64,000 nt of DNA, from the NCBI GenBank assembly GCA_963829995.1, contig CAWHKW010000025.1:62001-126000 (forward strand), in the 5' to 3' direction. The stretch comes from JACCZX01 sp963829995. Its GTDB lineage: Bacteria > Pseudomonadota > Gammaproteobacteria > Burkholderiales > Burkholderiaceae_F. The stretch's first letter is position 1, and each line of letters starts with the position of its first letter. A program made the translations under genes and the position numbers. Below, one piece after another: positions 27,939 through 37,548 of this stretch. The notes under the pieces were generated by a model that was not told the DNA's origin, ran no database searches, and was given only the letters and a program-made list of their open reading frames with translations.

Positions 27939-29357
27939 ATGAGTACGGGCACGATAGTTCAATGTATTGGCGCAGTCGTCGATATCGAATTCCCGCGCGA
28001 TCAGATGCCGCATGTCTACAACGCGCTGACGCTCGATGAAGACAAGACCAACAAACTGGTCGAGCAGGGTCTGACGTTCGAGGTCCAACAGCAGTTGGGT
28101 GACGGCGTCGTGCGCACGATTGCAATGGGATCGTCTGACGGCCTGCGGCGCGGCATGTCGGTCACCGATACCGGCGACAACATCATGGTGCCGGTCGGCC
28201 CGGGCGTACTTGGGCGCGTGATGGATGTGCTGGGTCGCCCGATCGACGAGCGCGGTCCGATTCAGTCGGATGAGCGGCGCGGAATTCATCAACAGGCGCC
28301 GAAGTTCGACGAGCTGTCGCCGTCGGTCGAACTGCTCGAAACCGGCATCAAGGTCATCGATTTGATGTGCCCGTTTGCCAAGGGCGGCAAGATCGGGTTG
28401 TTCGGCGGCGCCGGTGTCGGCAAGACCGTCACGATGCTGGAGCTGATCAACAACATCGCGACCGAACACTCGGGATTGTCTGTGTTTGCCGGAGTCGGCG
28501 AGCGCACGCGCGAAGGCAATGACTTTTATCACGAGATGTCGGACGCGAAGGTCATCGTGCAGGAAGACCTGAGCAAGTCGAAGGTCGCGATGGTGTTTGG
28601 GCAGATGAACGAACCGCCGGGCAATCGCTTGCGCGTTGGGCTGACCGGCCTGACGATGGCCGAGCGCTTTCGTGACGAAGGCCGCGACATCCTGTTCTTC
28701 GTCGACAACATCTATCGCTACACGCTCGCAGGCACCGAAGTGTCGGCGCTACTCGGCCGTATGCCATCGGCGGTCGGATATCAGCCGACGCTGGCCGAAG
28801 AGATGGGCAAGCTGCAGGAGCGGATCACGTCGACCAAGGTGGGATCGATCACGTCGATCCAGGCCGTTTATGTGCCGGCCGACGACCTGACCGATCCATC
28901 GCCGGCGACGACGTTCGGCCACTTGGACGCCACCGTCGTGTTGTCGCGCGACATCGCTTCGCTCGGCATTTATCCGGCGGTCGATCCGCTCGATTCGACT
29001 TCGCGCCAGATCGATCCGAACGTGGTGGGTGAAGAACACTACGACACCACACGCCGCGTGCAATCGACGCTGCAGCGCTACCGCGAGTTGCGCGACATCA
29101 TCGCGATTCTCGGCATGGACGAGCTGTCACCCGAAGACAAGCTGGCCGTCTCGCGCGCGCGCAAGATCCAACGCTTCCTGTCGCAACCGTTCAAGGTCGC
29201 CGAAGTGTTCACGGGCTCGCCGGGTAAGTACGTCACGCTGAAAGAAACGATTCGCGGCTTCAAGATGATCGTCGACGGCGAATGTGATGCGCTGCCCGAG
29301 CAGGCGTTCTACATGGTCGGCACGATCGACGAAGCGTTCGAGAAGAAAGTGCAGTAA
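27939..29357 (+). CDS. atpD: F0F1 ATP synthase subunit beta
   Basis: The 472-residue catalytic subunit with P-loop GGAGVGKT, catalytic 'GERTREGND', the Walker B region 'ILFFVDNIYRYTLAGTEVSALLGRMPSAVGYQPTL' and the DELSEED-region variant 'DELSPEDKL'. The stop overlaps the atpC ATG by one base. Confidence 0.97.
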   Translation: MSTGTIVQCIGAVVDIEFPRDQMPHVYNALTLDEDKTNKLVEQGLTFEVQQQLGDGVVRTIAMGSSDGLRRGMSVTDTGDNIMVPVGPGVLGRVMDVLGRPIDERGPIQSDERRGIHQQAPKFDELSPSVELLETGIKVIDLMCPFAKGGKIGLFGGAGVGKTVTMLELINNIATEHSGLSVFAGVGERTREGNDFYHEMSDAKVIVQEDLSKSKVAMVFGQMNEPPGNRLRVGLTGLTMAERFRDEGRDILFFVDNIYRYTLAGTEVSALLGRMPSAVGYQPTLAEEMGKLQERITSTKVGSITSIQAVYVPADDLTDPSPATTFGHLDATVVLSRDIASLGIYPAVDPLDSTSRQIDPNVVGEEHYDTTRRVQSTLQRYRELRDIIAILGMDELSPEDKLAVSRARKIQRFLSQPFKVAEVFTGSPGKYVTLKETIRGFKMIVDGECDALPEQAFYMVGTIDEAFEKKVQ

Positions 29358-29776
29358 TGGCGACGACGATTCACGTCGACGTTGTCAGTGCTGAGGAAAG
29401 TATCTTCGCGGGCGAAGCAGAATTCGTCGCTCTGCCCGGCGAGGCAGGCGAGCTCGGCATTTATCCGCGCCACACGCCGCTGATTACTCGCATTCGCCCC
29501 GGCGTAGTTCGAATCAAGATGCCGGGCAAAGCCGAAGAAGAGCAGGTGTTCGTCGCTGGCGGCATACTCGAAGTGCAACCGCACCTCGTGACGGTACTGG
29601 CCGACACGGCGATTCGCGGCCATGACCTCGACGAAGCCAAAGCGCGCGACGCTCTCGCAAAGGCCGAAGAAGCACGCAAGAACGCCGGCAGTGAGCTCGA
29701 GATCGCAAAGGTCGAGGCGGAAATGTCGGCACTCGCAGCGCAGTTGGCCGCCATCCGCAAGCTGCGCGGCAAGTAG
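29357..29776 (+). CDS. atpC: F0F1 ATP synthase subunit epsilon
   Basis: 139 residues: an N-terminal beta-sandwich ('VDVVSAEESIFAGEAEFVALPGEAGELGIYPRHTPLIT') and a C-terminal helical hairpin that can inhibit ATP hydrolysis. Last gene of the operon, followed by a strong terminator. Confidence 0.95.
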   Translation: MATTIHVDVVSAEESIFAGEAEFVALPGEAGELGIYPRHTPLITRIRPGVVRIKMPGKAEEEQVFVAGGILEVQPHLVTVLADTAIRGHDLDEAKARDALAKAEEARKNAGSELEIAKVEAEMSALAAQLAAIRKLRGK

Positions 29777-29808
29777 CGCACAGCAGACCGCAAAGCAACG
29801 CAGCGAAC

Positions 29809-29837
29809 AAAGGCAGCCGCATGGCTGCCTTTTTGCT
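29809..29837 (+). terminator. Rho-independent terminator of the atp operon
   Basis: A 10-bp stem AAAGGCAGCC/GGCTGCCTTT (29809-29818 with 29823-29832) with a GCAT loop and a T-rich tail, 32 bases after the atpC stop. Confidence 0.9.
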
Positions 29838-29878
29838 TTGGTGCTTCTATAACTACCATTCCGCGGAACCATTCCGAG

Positions 29879-31967
29879 ATGCGCCGCCTCTCGCTACTCC
29901 TGTTGCTGCCGCTCTTTCAAGCTCACGCGCAAGAAAGTGTGCAAGCGCTCGATCGCGTAGTCGTGACGGCGACGCGGACCGAGCGCGCGCAACTCGATGT
30001 ACCGGCGTCGATCGACATTCTCGATCGCGACCAAGTGCGCGACACCCATCTCAGAGTGAATCTGTCCGAATCACTCGTTCGCGTGCCCGGCTTGGTCATT
30101 CTCAACCGGCAAAACTACGCGCAGGACTTGCAGATATCAGTTCGCGGCTTCGGCGCGCGCTCGACCTTCGGCGTGCGTGGCGTGCGCATGTACGTCGACG
30201 GCATTCCGGCGACGATGCCCGACGGTCAAGGGCAGGTGTCGCACTTTGCGTTGAACGCGGTCGACCGCATCGAAGTGCTGCGCGGCCCGTTTTCCGCGTT
30301 GTACGGAAACTCGTCGGGCGGCGTGATTGCGATGACGACGCGTCTCGAGCCGGGCCCGAACGAGCTTGAACTTTCCGGCGCAGCTGGCTCGTACGACACC
30401 TGGCGAGCCGGGATCAATGTCAGCGGTGGTACCGCCCCCTATGCCTACGCGCTCGATGCAAGCCGATTCTCCACCGGCGGTTATCGCGATTACAGCAGCG
30501 CGCAACGCGATGTCGTCAATCTGCGCGCGGCTGCGCTCGATACGCCGCTCGGGCGCTTGCGTGTGACTTTAAACGCGCTCGACATTCCGGAAGCCGAAGA
30601 TCCGCTCGGACTTACGCGCGCACAGTGGCAGGAAAATCCCCGCCAGGCATCGCCGCAAGCGCTGCAATTCAGGACGCGCAAGTCGACCGAGCAGCAACAG
30701 CTCGGCGCGCACCTTGCGGGCGATCTTGCGCAACGCTGGACCTATCAGGCAGCGGCGTGGGCCGGGCGCCGCGGTGTTACTCAGTTTCAGGCGATCCCGG
30801 TCGCGGTACAGGTGCCGCCGAATCATCCCGGCGGCATCATCGACTTCGATCGAACTTACGGGGGCGTCGATGCGCGGGCGCAGCTCGCGCTCGATGCGGT
30901 GACCGTGACGCTGGGCGTAGACATCGAACGACTCAACGAAGACCGCCGCGGATTTGAAAATTTCACGTTGCAGCCGGCACTGGTGCTCGGTACGCAGGGC
31001 AGGCTGCGCCGCGATGAGCGCAACGTCGTCGAATCGCGCGACGTCTATGCGCAGGCCGAGTCCGACATCGGGCGCGGCTGGCGCCTGCATGGAGGCATCC
31101 GTGCGTCGCAAGTCGAATTTCGTGGCGACGATCGCTTTCTTGCGAACGGCGACGACTCGGGAAGCGCGCGCTACAACGCCATCAATCCGACAGCGGGTGT
31201 GGTGTTCAGGCCTTCGTCATCGAGCAGTATCTATGCGTCGTATGGGCGCGGCTTTGAAACGCCGACGCTGAACGAGCTCGCGTATCGGCCCGACGGCAGC
31301 GCAGGTTTCAACACCGCGCTCGAGCCCGCCCGCAGCAATAACTACGAGATTGGCGCGAAAGCGGCGTGGTCGCGCTCACTGCGTGGCACGGTTGCAGTCG
31401 TTCACGATCGATACTGAAGATGACATCGTTGTCCGCACCAATGCCGGCGGCCGCTCGACGTTTGCCAATGCAGCGGCGACACGCCGGCGCGGCGTTGAGG
31501 CCAGTGTGGGTTGGGACCCGCTTCCGGCTTGGTCGGTGTACGGCTCGCTATCCGCGATACGTGCCGAGTTCAGCGAGCCGTTCCTGACATGCACGGCGGC
31601 GCCGTGCACGCAGCCGACGATCGTTGTGCCCGCCGGTAATCGTCTGCCTGGAGTGCCGTCCTATACGGCCTACCTCGAAACGAAGTATCGGTGGCAAGAC
31701 ACGGACATCGCGCTCGAAATGCGCGCCCAGTCGAGCCTCCCGGTCGACGACCGTGGTACCGACGCCGGCGCCGGCTACGCCCTGTTTAATGTGGCTTTAG
31801 CCCGCACATTTCTCGTCGGGCCGACCAAATTGCGGGCTTTTCTGCGGATCGACAACCTACTTAATGCGCGATACATCGGATCGGTGATTGTCAATGAAGC
31901 GAACGGACGCTTTTTTGAGCCGGCTCCGGGACGTTCGTGGTTGCTCGGGCTCGACGCGAGGCTGTAA
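29879..31967 (+). CDS. TonB-dependent outer-membrane receptor, apparent frameshift
   Basis: An outer-membrane barrel with plug, about 695 residues once repaired. A signal peptide ends at 'FQAHAQE', the TonB box region 'LDRVVVTATRTE' follows, and the plug domain contains 'NLSESLVRVPGLVILNRQNYAQDLQISVRGFGARSTFGVRGVRMYVDGI'. Frame 2 stops at 31417 after 'GTVAVVHDRY'; the barrel resumes in the next frame with 'FTIDTEDDIVVRTNAGG' and ends at 31967. One surplus base around 31391-31401 explains this. The C-terminus 'PGRSWLLGLDARL' is a proper barrel-end strand. The ligand may be a siderophore, haem, cobalamin or another compound; it is not evident. Confidence 0.88.
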
Positions 31968-32521
31968 TGAACCGACTGTTCCGGTCCTGCTTACCGAGCT
32001 GTGCGCTGATCGCAACGCTGCTTCTCGCGGCATGCGGCTCGCCCGCGCCGCCGCCAGCGCCCACCCCTCCGGTGGCGAGCGGAACGAAACCGGCGCCCAT
32101 TGTCAGCGCGCCCGTCGAATCCGTCGATGTTCGCCCTGCCACGCCGCCAACAGCACCCAAAGTGCGGCTGGCGGCACTCGATCCGGCGCTCGAGGATTGG
32201 AAGCGAACCGCTGCGGAAAAAGTCTACGCAGTCAATCGCACTCAACTGTTCGAGGGCCGGCCAGAGCATCTGTTGCGCGCGGTGATCGTGGTCGAAGTCA
32301 CGGTCGATCGCGAAGGCCGCGTGACGCGCTCCAAGATCCTGCGTTCGCCGGGGATTGCATCGCTCAATAGCGTCGCGCTTGGCTCGCTGAAGGCAGCTTC
32401 GCCACTGCCCGCTCCGCCTTCAAAACTGGTCGCCCGTGGCCCGCTGATATTTTCTGAAACGTGGTTGTTCCGCAAGGACGGCCGTTTTCAGCTGCGCAGC
32501 CTCGCGTTGGCGCAGGAGTAG
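31967..32521 (+). CDS. Lipoprotein with a TonB C-terminal-like domain
   Basis: A 184-residue protein whose ATG overlaps the receptor stop (TAATG). The lipobox 'LLLAAC' predicts a lipid-anchored N-terminus, followed by a proline/alanine-rich linker (about residues 25-65). The C-terminal part 'AVIVVEVTVDREGRVTRSKILRSPGIASLNSVALGSLKAASPLPAPP' resembles the TonB C-terminal domain. Known TonB proteins carry a membrane helix and need ExbB/ExbD; here the anchor is a lipid and no exbBD is nearby. Coupling to the receptor gene suggests a partner role. Confidence 0.7.
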   Translation: MNRLFRSCLPSCALIATLLLAACGSPAPPPAPTPPVASGTKPAPIVSAPVESVDVRPATPPTAPKVRLAALDPALEDWKRTAAEKVYAVNRTQLFEGRPEHLLRAVIVVEVTVDREGRVTRSKILRSPGIASLNSVALGSLKAASPLPAPPSKLVARGPLIFSETWLFRKDGRFQLRSLALAQE

Positions 32522-32588
32522 CCGAAAGCTTCATGGAAGCGCAAGCAGGACGTTAAAAGCCCTAATTGATAGTCCGACTTTGATGATC

Positions 32589-32616
32589 GAGCAGGCCAGT
32601 GTGCCTGCTCTTTTTT
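32589..32616 (+). terminator. Rho-independent terminator after the receptor/lipoprotein operon
   Basis: A perfect 8-bp stem GAGCAGGC/GCCTGCTC (32589-32596 with 32603-32610), a 6-base loop and TTTTTT. Confidence 0.88.
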
Positions 32617-32638
32617 GCCCTCTGTGTTCCAATAAGTT

Positions 32639-33721
32639 GTGAAACCAAAAAACGATCAGTTGTTGCGCGCCTTGTTGCGCGAGCCGACGGAATACACGCC
32701 GATCTGGCTGATGCGCCAGGCCGGGCGCTACATGGCGGAATACAACGCGACTCGCAAGCGCGCCGGCAGCTTTCTTGGACTCGCCAAGTCGCCCGCCTTC
32801 GCCACCGAAGTGACGCTGCAACCGGTCGATCGGTTTGCGCTGGACGCTGCGATTTTGTTTTCGGACATTTTGACGGTGCCCGATGCGATGGGGCTCGGCC
32901 TTTATTTCGTCGACGGGGAAGGCCCCAAGTTCGAGCGCCCTGTGCGCACCGAAGCCGATGTTGACCGGCTCGCGTGTCCCGATCCGAATGTCGAGCTGCG
33001 CTACGTGACCGACGCCGTGCGCGAAGTACGCCGAGCGCTCGCGAATCGCATTCCATTGATTGGATTTTCCGGCAGCCCGTTCACGCTTGCGTGTTACATG
33101 GTCGAAGGCGGTGGCTCGAGCGATTTTCGTTTGATCAAGACGATGTTGTATGCGCGGCCCGATCTGCTGCACCGAATGCTCGAAGTCAACGCGCAGGCAG
33201 TGGCTGCCTACTTGAACGCGCAGATCGAGGCGGGTGCGCAGGCGGTCATGCTGTTTGATACGTGGGGCGGTGCATTGGCCGACGGTGCGTATCAAACTTT
33301 TTCGCTGGCTTACATGCGCAAAGTGCTGGCTCAGCTGAAACGCGATCATGCGGGCGAGCGTGTGCCGTCGATCGTCTTCACCAAGGGCGGCGGGCTGTGG
33401 CTGGACGAGATCGCCGATTCCGGCTGCGATGCGGTGGGGCTTGATTGGACGGTCAACCTAGGCAGCGCGCGTCAACGAATCGGTCACCGCTGCGCGTTGC
33501 AAGGCAACCTCGATCCGATGGTGCTGTTTGCAGGGACGAAGGAAATCGAAGACGCCGCCGCTGCTGTCTTGACATCGTTCGGTGCTCCACGAAGCGCTGA
33601 CGGTGCGTGGCATGGTCACGTGTTCAATCTCGGCCACGGCATATCTCAATACACCCCGCCCGAAAGTGTCGAGATCCTGGTGAATGCCGTTCATACACGA
33701 AGCCGCGAATTACGCAGGTGA
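32639..33721 (+). CDS. hemE: Uroporphyrinogen decarboxylase
   Basis: A 360-residue enzyme of haem synthesis converting uroporphyrinogen III to coproporphyrinogen III. Both family signatures are present: 'PIWLMRQAGRYMAEY' with the catalytic arginines near the N-terminus, and 'GFSGSPFTLACYMVEGGGS' mid-protein. The start is GTG 32639; no convincing Shine-Dalgarno is seen, and the terminator T-run ends 22 bases before it. Confidence 0.96.
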   Translation: MKPKNDQLLRALLREPTEYTPIWLMRQAGRYMAEYNATRKRAGSFLGLAKSPAFATEVTLQPVDRFALDAAILFSDILTVPDAMGLGLYFVDGEGPKFERPVRTEADVDRLACPDPNVELRYVTDAVREVRRALANRIPLIGFSGSPFTLACYMVEGGGSSDFRLIKTMLYARPDLLHRMLEVNAQAVAAYLNAQIEAGAQAVMLFDTWGGALADGAYQTFSLAYMRKVLAQLKRDHAGERVPSIVFTKGGGLWLDEIADSGCDAVGLDWTVNLGSARQRIGHRCALQGNLDPMVLFAGTKEIEDAAAAVLTSFGAPRSADGAWHGHVFNLGHGISQYTPPESVEILVNAVHTRSRELRR

Positions 33722-34039
33722 GCGATCACTCCGAAAGGGTCGCCTCCGAGCAACGAAATGTTGAGACCGCTTGACTTATGCACAAAACGCTGCGACTCCA
33801 GAATTGGCGCGGCTGTCCAAGTGGTTTAGCGCGGAAACGCTGATAAAGATTGCCTAAGCCGATGATAAATATAGGAGTTCTTGTTACTGGCGTATGACAG
33901 TGGCCTGGCCGTTTCCACTGGGTATCTCCGGCAGCAGCCCCGAGGCATAGGTTTTCCACAAAATTATCCACAGGATGAACCGGCGGCTCGCCTAGATATG
34001 AAATCAGGCACTTAAGCCATTCTCTTCGAGTCGCGCCTG
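33722..34039. other. 318-bp intergenic region with three DnaA-box matches between hemE and priA
   Basis: The largest gap in the window. It holds TTATGCACA (33776-33784) and TTATCCACA (33964-33972), both exact matches to the DnaA box TTATNCACA, plus TTTTCCACA (33952-33960), one base off. All are on the + strand. A locally AT-rich stretch lies between them (about 33840-33885, with GATAAAG and GATAAATATA). No ORF or RNA gene is recognisable. It could be an origin, a DnaA-titration site or a DnaA-controlled promoter for priA. Confidence 0.5.
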
Positions 34040-36094
34040 ATGAGTAACGCCGAAAACGAGCTGCATTATGCGCAGGTGATTGTCGACCTTCCTGGCGCGC
34101 CGGCCTTCGACTACTCGTTTGACACGAGTCTCGCCGCCAGCATTCAAGTCGGTGTTCGATGCGTTGTTCCCTTCGGCCGTGCGCGCCGTGTCGGCATTGC
34201 CGTTGCGCTGGATGACCCGTCAATCGAGCGCCACAAGATCAAACCCATCACGCGGATTCTGGACGAGGTAGCGCCACTGTCCGACCACTGGCTGCAACTC
34301 ACTCGTTTTGCAGCGGAGTACTACCAGCACGCCTGGGGTGAAGTGGCACTGCCTGCGCTGCCGCGTGCGATGCGCAGCGTGCCCGGAGCGCGCTATGCGC
34401 AATCGATCTCGCGACTTCGAGCGCGCGAACAGCCACGCTGGGTTGAGTCCGACGCGCCGCACGTGCGGCCGACGGCGCAGCAACTCGCTGCGATCGACAT
34501 ACTGGTGAACGCATCAGGGTTCGCGCCGCATCTGCTGTTCGGTGTCACCGGCAGCGGCAAGACCGAGGTCTACCTGCGCGCGATAGCCCGCACGCTTGCA
34601 TCGGATGCGGCGGCGCAGGCGCTACTGCTGGTGCCAGAAATCAACCTGACGCCGCAGTTGGAGGCGCTGCTGCGCGCGCGCTTTCCGGGCGAACAGGTGG
34701 TGGCGTTGCACAGCAACCTGGCCGATGCCGAGCGCGCCGCTGCATGGCTCGCGGCGCACGAAGGGCGGGCGCGCATTGTGATTGGCACCCGGCTCGCTGT
34801 GTTTTGTTCGCTGCCGCGGCTTTCGATCATCGTGGTGGATGAAGAACACGATCCGTCATACAAGGCCGGCGAAGGCGTGCGCTATTCCGCTCGTGATCTT
34901 GCCGTCAAGCGTGCGCAGTTGCTCGAGGTTCCGATCGTGCTCGGTTCTGCCACGCCGTCGATTGAAAGCTGGGCGCAGGCGCAGACTCATGTTGGCCGCT
35001 ATCGGTTGCTGCAGCTCACGGAGCGCGTCGGTCTGGGCAGTGGCCCCCAGCAGCGACCTGCGCTCGAGCTGATCGACGCGCGGATACACCCGCCGCAGAA
35101 CGGATTGTCGGCACCGATTGCGCACGCCCTGGCAGATACATTCGATCGCGGCGAACAGTCGCTGGTGTTTTTGAACCGGCGTGGCTATGCGCCGGTCGTG
35201 ACATGCGAAGCGTGCGGCTGGCTATCGAACTGCCCTCACTGCTCCACCTTTGCGGTGTTTCACAAGTTGGACCGGACGCTGCGCTGCCATCACTGCGGGT
35301 ACGCGGCGCCGGTGCCACGTGCTTGCCCGACGTGTGGCAATCAACAGTTAAAGGGCGTGGGCCAGGGCACGCAGCGAGTCGAAGAAACATTGCGGGCGCT
35401 GCTGCCACTGGCCAAGATAGCCCGCATCGATCGCGACTCGACGCGCCAGCGGCACGCCGCCAGCAGGGCACTCGACGCAGTACATGCCGGGGAAGTCGAT
35501 GTGCTCGTGGGCACGCAGATGATTGCAAAGGGCCACGATTTTCAGCGCGTGTCGCTGGTGGTCGTTTTGAATCCCGATGGCCAGCTGGCGTCGCATGACT
35601 TTCGCGCCCCGGAGCGATTGTTCTCGACCCTGATGCAGGTGTCCGGTCGCGCCGGCCGTGCTGGCTTGCCAAGCCGGGTGCTGGTGCAAACGCGCTTCGC
35701 CTCGCACGCATTGTTCGCCGCCCTCGCGCGGCACGACTACGCGCAGTTTGCACAAGCTCAGCTGGCCGAGCGCGCCGCAGCGCGCATGCCGCCTATGACA
35801 CATCAAGCGCTGCTGACTGCAGAGGCGCGAACCATGGATGCAGCGCTTGAATTCCTGCGAAAGGCGCGCGATCAAGCGGTGGACCGCTTTGCAGAGCCCG
35901 CGTCGCGCATCCGCCTGTTCGATCCGGTGCCGATGTCGTTGCAGCGGCTCGCTGGAGTGTCGCGTGCGCAATTACTGATTGAGGCCGACCAGCGAGCTCA
36001 GCTGCATGCTCTGCTGAATGTCTGGCTCGCGGCGCTACGCGAAAAACGCGCGTCGATACGCTGGAATATTGAAGTGGATCCGCTCGAGCTGTAG
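34040..36094 (+). CDS. priA: Primosomal protein N' (replication restart helicase PriA)
   Basis: A 684-residue 3'-5' DNA helicase that reloads the replisome at stalled forks. It has the N-terminal DNA-binding domain, Walker A 'GVTGSGKTEVYLRAI', the DEEH box 'IIVVDEEHDPSYK', and the inserted zinc-binding block with eight cysteines ('CEACGWLSNCPHC' then 'CHHCGYAAPVPRACPTCG'). 'GTQMIAKGHDF' and 'QVSGRAGR' are helicase motifs V and VI. It converges on the cytochrome gene with 2 bases between them. Confidence 0.96.
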   Translation: MSNAENELHYAQVIVDLPGAPAFDYSFDTSLAASIQVGVRCVVPFGRARRVGIAVALDDPSIERHKIKPITRILDEVAPLSDHWLQLTRFAAEYYQHAWGEVALPALPRAMRSVPGARYAQSISRLRAREQPRWVESDAPHVRPTAQQLAAIDILVNASGFAPHLLFGVTGSGKTEVYLRAIARTLASDAAAQALLLVPEINLTPQLEALLRARFPGEQVVALHSNLADAERAAAWLAAHEGRARIVIGTRLAVFCSLPRLSIIVVDEEHDPSYKAGEGVRYSARDLAVKRAQLLEVPIVLGSATPSIESWAQAQTHVGRYRLLQLTERVGLGSGPQQRPALELIDARIHPPQNGLSAPIAHALADTFDRGEQSLVFLNRRGYAPVVTCEACGWLSNCPHCSTFAVFHKLDRTLRCHHCGYAAPVPRACPTCGNQQLKGVGQGTQRVEETLRALLPLAKIARIDRDSTRQRHAASRALDAVHAGEVDVLVGTQMIAKGHDFQRVSLVVVLNPDGQLASHDFRAPERLFSTLMQVSGRAGRAGLPSRVLVQTRFASHALFAALARHDYAQFAQAQLAERAAARMPPMTHQALLTAEARTMDAALEFLRKARDQAVDRFAEPASRIRLFDPVPMSLQRLAGVSRAQLLIEADQRAQLHALLNVWLAALREKRASIRWNIEVDPLEL

Positions 36095-36096
36095 CG

Positions 36097-36948
36097 CTAC
36101 TTCGAGGCGGTCACCATGTATTCAACGGCGCCACGCAGCTGCGCGTCGGTTGCGTTGGCAACAGCGCCTCGTGGCGGCATGGCGCCCTTGCCTTTAATGA
36201 CGGACGCGGTTAACCCGTCGATCCCCAGACCCATGCGCGGTGCCCACGCAGTTTTATCGCCGAGCTTCGGCGCGCCGGCGACACCAGTCGCGTGGCAGAC
36301 ATTGCAGCCGGACGCGTAAACAGCGGCGCCATCAACTTTGGCAGTGCTGGCGGGCGCCTTTGCAACCGCGGCGGGGATGGCAGCGATCGGCACTCCGGAA
36401 GCAGCGCTGGGCGGAGTCGAAGCCGCCGCTGCGGGTGCGGCTCCGCTGCCGGCCGGAGCCGCAGGCTCCTTGAACTTTCCGCCCGACTGATTGCCGATAA
36501 ACGCGACCGCGCGCGCCACTTCGATCGGGTCAAGGTTCGGATTTCCGCCCTTGGCAGGCATTGTCTTGAATCCTTCGACGGCGTGCTTGACCAGCAGATC
36601 GAAGCCTTGCTTGATGCGCGGCGCCCAGGCTTTGACGTCGCCGGTCCGCGGCGCACCCGCGATGCCGGCCGCATGGCAGGCGCTGCACGCAGCCGCGTTA
36701 ACGGCTGCGCCGGTTTGCAGCGATTTCGGAGCGCTGGAGTCCGCGAAGGCCACGAAGCCCACCGGGTGCATGCGTTCGGCGATTGCCTTTTCGCTCATCG
36801 CATCGGAGCCCGCGTCGCCTGCGGTCGGGCTGCGAACTACATACGTCGCGAGCAGAATGATCAGGATCACCGGTACGATAAACGCCAATACGATGACGGT
36901 AATGAGCTGGCGCGGTGTCTTGATCAGGGAGTTACTGTGTTCCGACAT
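36097..36948 (-). CDS. Dihaem cytochrome c (c5-like), membrane-anchored
   Basis: A 283-residue protein with an N-terminal membrane helix (about residues 13-38) and two periplasmic cytochrome c domains joined by an Ala/Pro-rich linker. Each has one haem motif: 'CSACH' and 'CNVCH', each followed by a probable methionine ligand in 'KTMPAKGGNPNL' and 'GAMPPRG'. ATG 36948 is chosen over the longer frame because GGAG lies 7-8 bases upstream and the helix then sits at the N-terminus. It likely carries electrons to a terminal oxidase or reductase. Confidence 0.9.
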   Translation of the reverse strand: MSEHSNSLIKTPRQLITVIVLAFIVPVILIILLATYVVRSPTAGDAGSDAMSEKAIAERMHPVGFVAFADSSAPKSLQTGAAVNAAACSACHAAGIAGAPRTGDVKAWAPRIKQGFDLLVKHAVEGFKTMPAKGGNPNLDPIEVARAVAFIGNQSGGKFKEPAAPAGSGAAPAAAASTPPSAASGVPIAAIPAAVAKAPASTAKVDGAAVYASGCNVCHATGVAGAPKLGDKTAWAPRMGLGIDGLTASVIKGKGAMPPRGAVANATDAQLRGAVEYMVTASK

Positions 36949-37041
36949 CGAATGCTCCAATGCGAGGCGCGAAAGTATAACGGCGGCGCTGCTCAGCACG
37001 GGAGCATCACTGCGTTCTCCGCTTACCATTGAGACCTATCC

Positions 37042-37117
37042 GCGCCCGTAGCTCAGTGGATAGAGTACTGGCCTCCGAAGCCAGGGGTCGTGGGTTCGAA
37101 TCCCGCCGGGCGCGCCA
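37042..37117 (+). tRNA. tRNA-Arg (anticodon CCG)
   Basis: A full cloverleaf: acceptor GCGCCCG/CGGGCGC, D arm with 'AGCTCAGTGGATAGAGT', anticodon stem CTGGC/GCCAG with loop CTCCGAA (anticodon CCG), and a T arm with TTCGAAT. The CCA end is encoded in the DNA (37115-37117). It reads arginine codon CGG. Confidence 0.97.
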
Positions 37118-37125
37118 CTCGTACG

Positions 37126-37548
37126 ATGGCCATGGCAACGAGCTCACCCAATCCCGTCAACATCACGCTGCACGCTGCATCACGCGTGTTCGAGATCGAG
37201 TATGACGACGGGCGCAGCTTCAAGCTGCCTTTCGAATTCATGCGCGTGCACTCACCCTCGGCCGAGGTGCGCGGCCATGGTCCGGGCCAGGGAACGCTGC
37301 AAGCGGGCAAGCGTGAAGTGACGATCACCGAAGTGCAGCCGATCGGCCACTATGCGGTCCAGCCGTTGTTTTCGGATGGGCATACGAGCGGCATTTTTTC
37401 GTGGGAATACCTGTACGAACTGGGCGTCAATCAGAGCCGCTTGTGGGCTGAATACCTCAAGCAACTGGAAGCCGCTGGTGCCAGCCGCGAACCAGCAAAG
37501 ACAAATGTCGTCGCGCCGAGCGCGCCCGGTTGCGGTCACCATGGATAA
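37126..37548 (+). CDS. DUF971 family protein
   Basis: A 140-residue protein with the DUF971 domain, which resembles the N-terminal domain of gamma-butyrobetaine hydroxylase: 'LHAASRVFEIEYDDGRSFKLPFEFMRVHSPSAEVRGHG' and 'DGHTSGIFSWEYLYELG'. Function unknown. ATG 37126 is 8 bases after the tRNA; ATG 37132 is also possible. The stop overlaps ubiE. Adjacency to ubiE is widespread in betaproteobacteria. Confidence 0.9.
   Translation: MAMATSSPNPVNITLHAASRVFEIEYDDGRSFKLPFEFMRVHSPSAEVRGHGPGQGTLQAGKREVTITEVQPIGHYAVQPLFSDGHTSGIFSWEYLYELGVNQSRLWAEYLKQLEAAGASREPAKTNVVAPSAPGCGHHG

Noticed and set aside
33722..34039. Firm call of oriC
   Set aside because: Only three boxes, no repeat array, and the leftward genes all point toward the site; reported as a candidate only.
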